Shown here: positions 14,611 to 14,887 of the stretch, one piece after another
Layout of the letters: every line of letters begins with the position of its first letter
How positions within the stretch are numbered: position 1 is the first letter of the stretch
NCBI GenBank assembly: GCA_964645755.1
Contig: CAZYBT010000062.1
Location: 1-14,887 of the forward strand
Length of the DNA stretch: 14,887 bases
Direction of reading: 5' to 3'
Source: VMCP01 sp964645755
GTDB taxonomy: Bacteria > Bacteroidota > Bacteroidia > NS11-12g > UBA955
Notes under the pieces: model-generated
Told to the model about the DNA's origin: nothing
What the model saw: the letters and a program-made list of their open reading frames with translations, nothing else
Databases searched by the model: none
Translations under genes and position numbers: made by a program

Positions 14611-14651
14611 TTTTTCTATGAGGGACAATGGCTGAGTGCTCAAATTAGGGC

Positions 14652-14678
14652 AAAAAAAAGGCCATCTTCCGATGGCCT
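14652..14678 (-). terminator. Intrinsic terminator of the cold-shock gene
   Basis: The perfect 8-bp stem AGGCCATC / GATGGCCT (14659-14666 and 14671-14678) with a four-base loop TTCC is flanked on its left by eight A residues (14652-14659). Read on the minus strand this is a stem followed by a T run, a textbook terminator 24 bases after the stop codon of the leftward cold-shock gene. On the plus strand no T run follows the stem, so it would be a poor terminator for the convergent DUF5686 gene. Confidence 0.88.
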
Positions 14679-14702
14679 GTAAGAAATTCAAAAAAATACT
14701 TC

Positions 14703-14887
14703 TTATGGTAGTTTTTTTACGTCTACCGCATTTAATCCTCTTTTGCCTTCTTTAAGATCATAAGATACTTTGTCGTTCTCATTGATCTGATCAATCAAAC
14801 CTGATACGTGAACGAAATGTTCAGTTTCAGATCCGTCTTCGATGATAAATCCAAACCCTTTAGTGTTGTTAAAGAATTTGACAGTTC
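14703..14887 (-). CDS. Cold-shock domain protein, CspA family (5' end cut by window)
   Basis: The visible 60 C-terminal residues read from TVKFFNNTKGFGFIIEDGSE through HFVHVSGL to LNAVDVKKLP, followed by TAA (complement of 14703-14705). The RNA-binding motifs RNP1 (KGFGFI) and RNP2 (HFVHVS) are both present. Members are about 63-70 residues long, so only the first few residues, probably of the form M-x-x-G, lie outside the window. Such proteins bind single-stranded RNA and DNA and act as RNA chaperones; many but not all are cold-induced, so cold regulation cannot be claimed here because the promoter and leader are off the edge. The gene stands alone on the minus strand at this end, converges with the DUF5686 gene 92 bases away and has its own terminator. 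Confidence 0.95.
   Translation of the reverse strand, partial: TVKFFNNTKGFGFIIEDGSETEHFVHVSGLIDQINENDKVSYDLKEGKRGLNAVDVKKLP

Overview
The window looks like a chromosomal segment from a member of the Bacteroidota. The signs are a MurF-alanine racemase fusion, an OstA-like LPS-transport protein paired with a DUF5686 outer-membrane protein, a DUF3108 protein, a promoter matching TTTG-N20-TAnnTTTG, no obvious Shine-Dalgarno sequences, and AT-rich DNA. Genus and species cannot be read from the sequence. No tRNA, rRNA, CRISPR array or insertion sequence was seen, and no gene-free stretch exceeds 300 bases.

Layout, left to right. (1) 3-965: most of pyruvate dehydrogenase E1 beta, cut by the left edge and closed by a clear intrinsic terminator (988-1013). 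(2) 1107-3772: an AT-rich rightward three-gene unit. It has a 42-residue one-helix membrane protein starting with an LDPGSGS motif (1107-1235), a methyltransferase with a degenerate kinase-like N-terminal half (1240-2580), and an integral-membrane alkaline-phosphatase-superfamily (sulfatase-like) enzyme (2540-3772). A long inverted repeat (1034-1088) lies just in front. This is the least understood part of the window and the best candidate for an undescribed system, probably one that modifies a cell-surface glycan or lipid. (3) 3775-4803, leftward: selD, with a good Bacteroidota-type promoter that overlaps the start of the divergent neighbour. (4) 4903-5712, rightward: a DUF3108 protein.

(5) 5713-10534, leftward operon tilS, sugar nucleotidyltransferase, murF-alr. 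It joins tRNA-Ile lysidinylation, an unidentified NDP-sugar and peptidoglycan precursor synthesis. tilS and murF-alr appear to use non-ATG starts, and murF-alr overlaps or abuts the upstream gene. (6) 10562-14610, rightward pair: an OstA/LptA-like periplasmic protein translationally coupled (ATGA) to a DUF5686 predicted outer-membrane barrel, suggesting a shared envelope job. (7) 14703-14887, leftward: the C-terminal 60 residues of a cold-shock protein with its intrinsic terminator (14652-14678).

The region is compact. Two convergent gene pairs have 2 and 0 bases between their stop codons, so termination signals there must lie inside coding DNA. A GC-rich perfect palindrome inside the 3' end of murF-alr (5775-5801) may serve this purpose for the DUF3108 gene.
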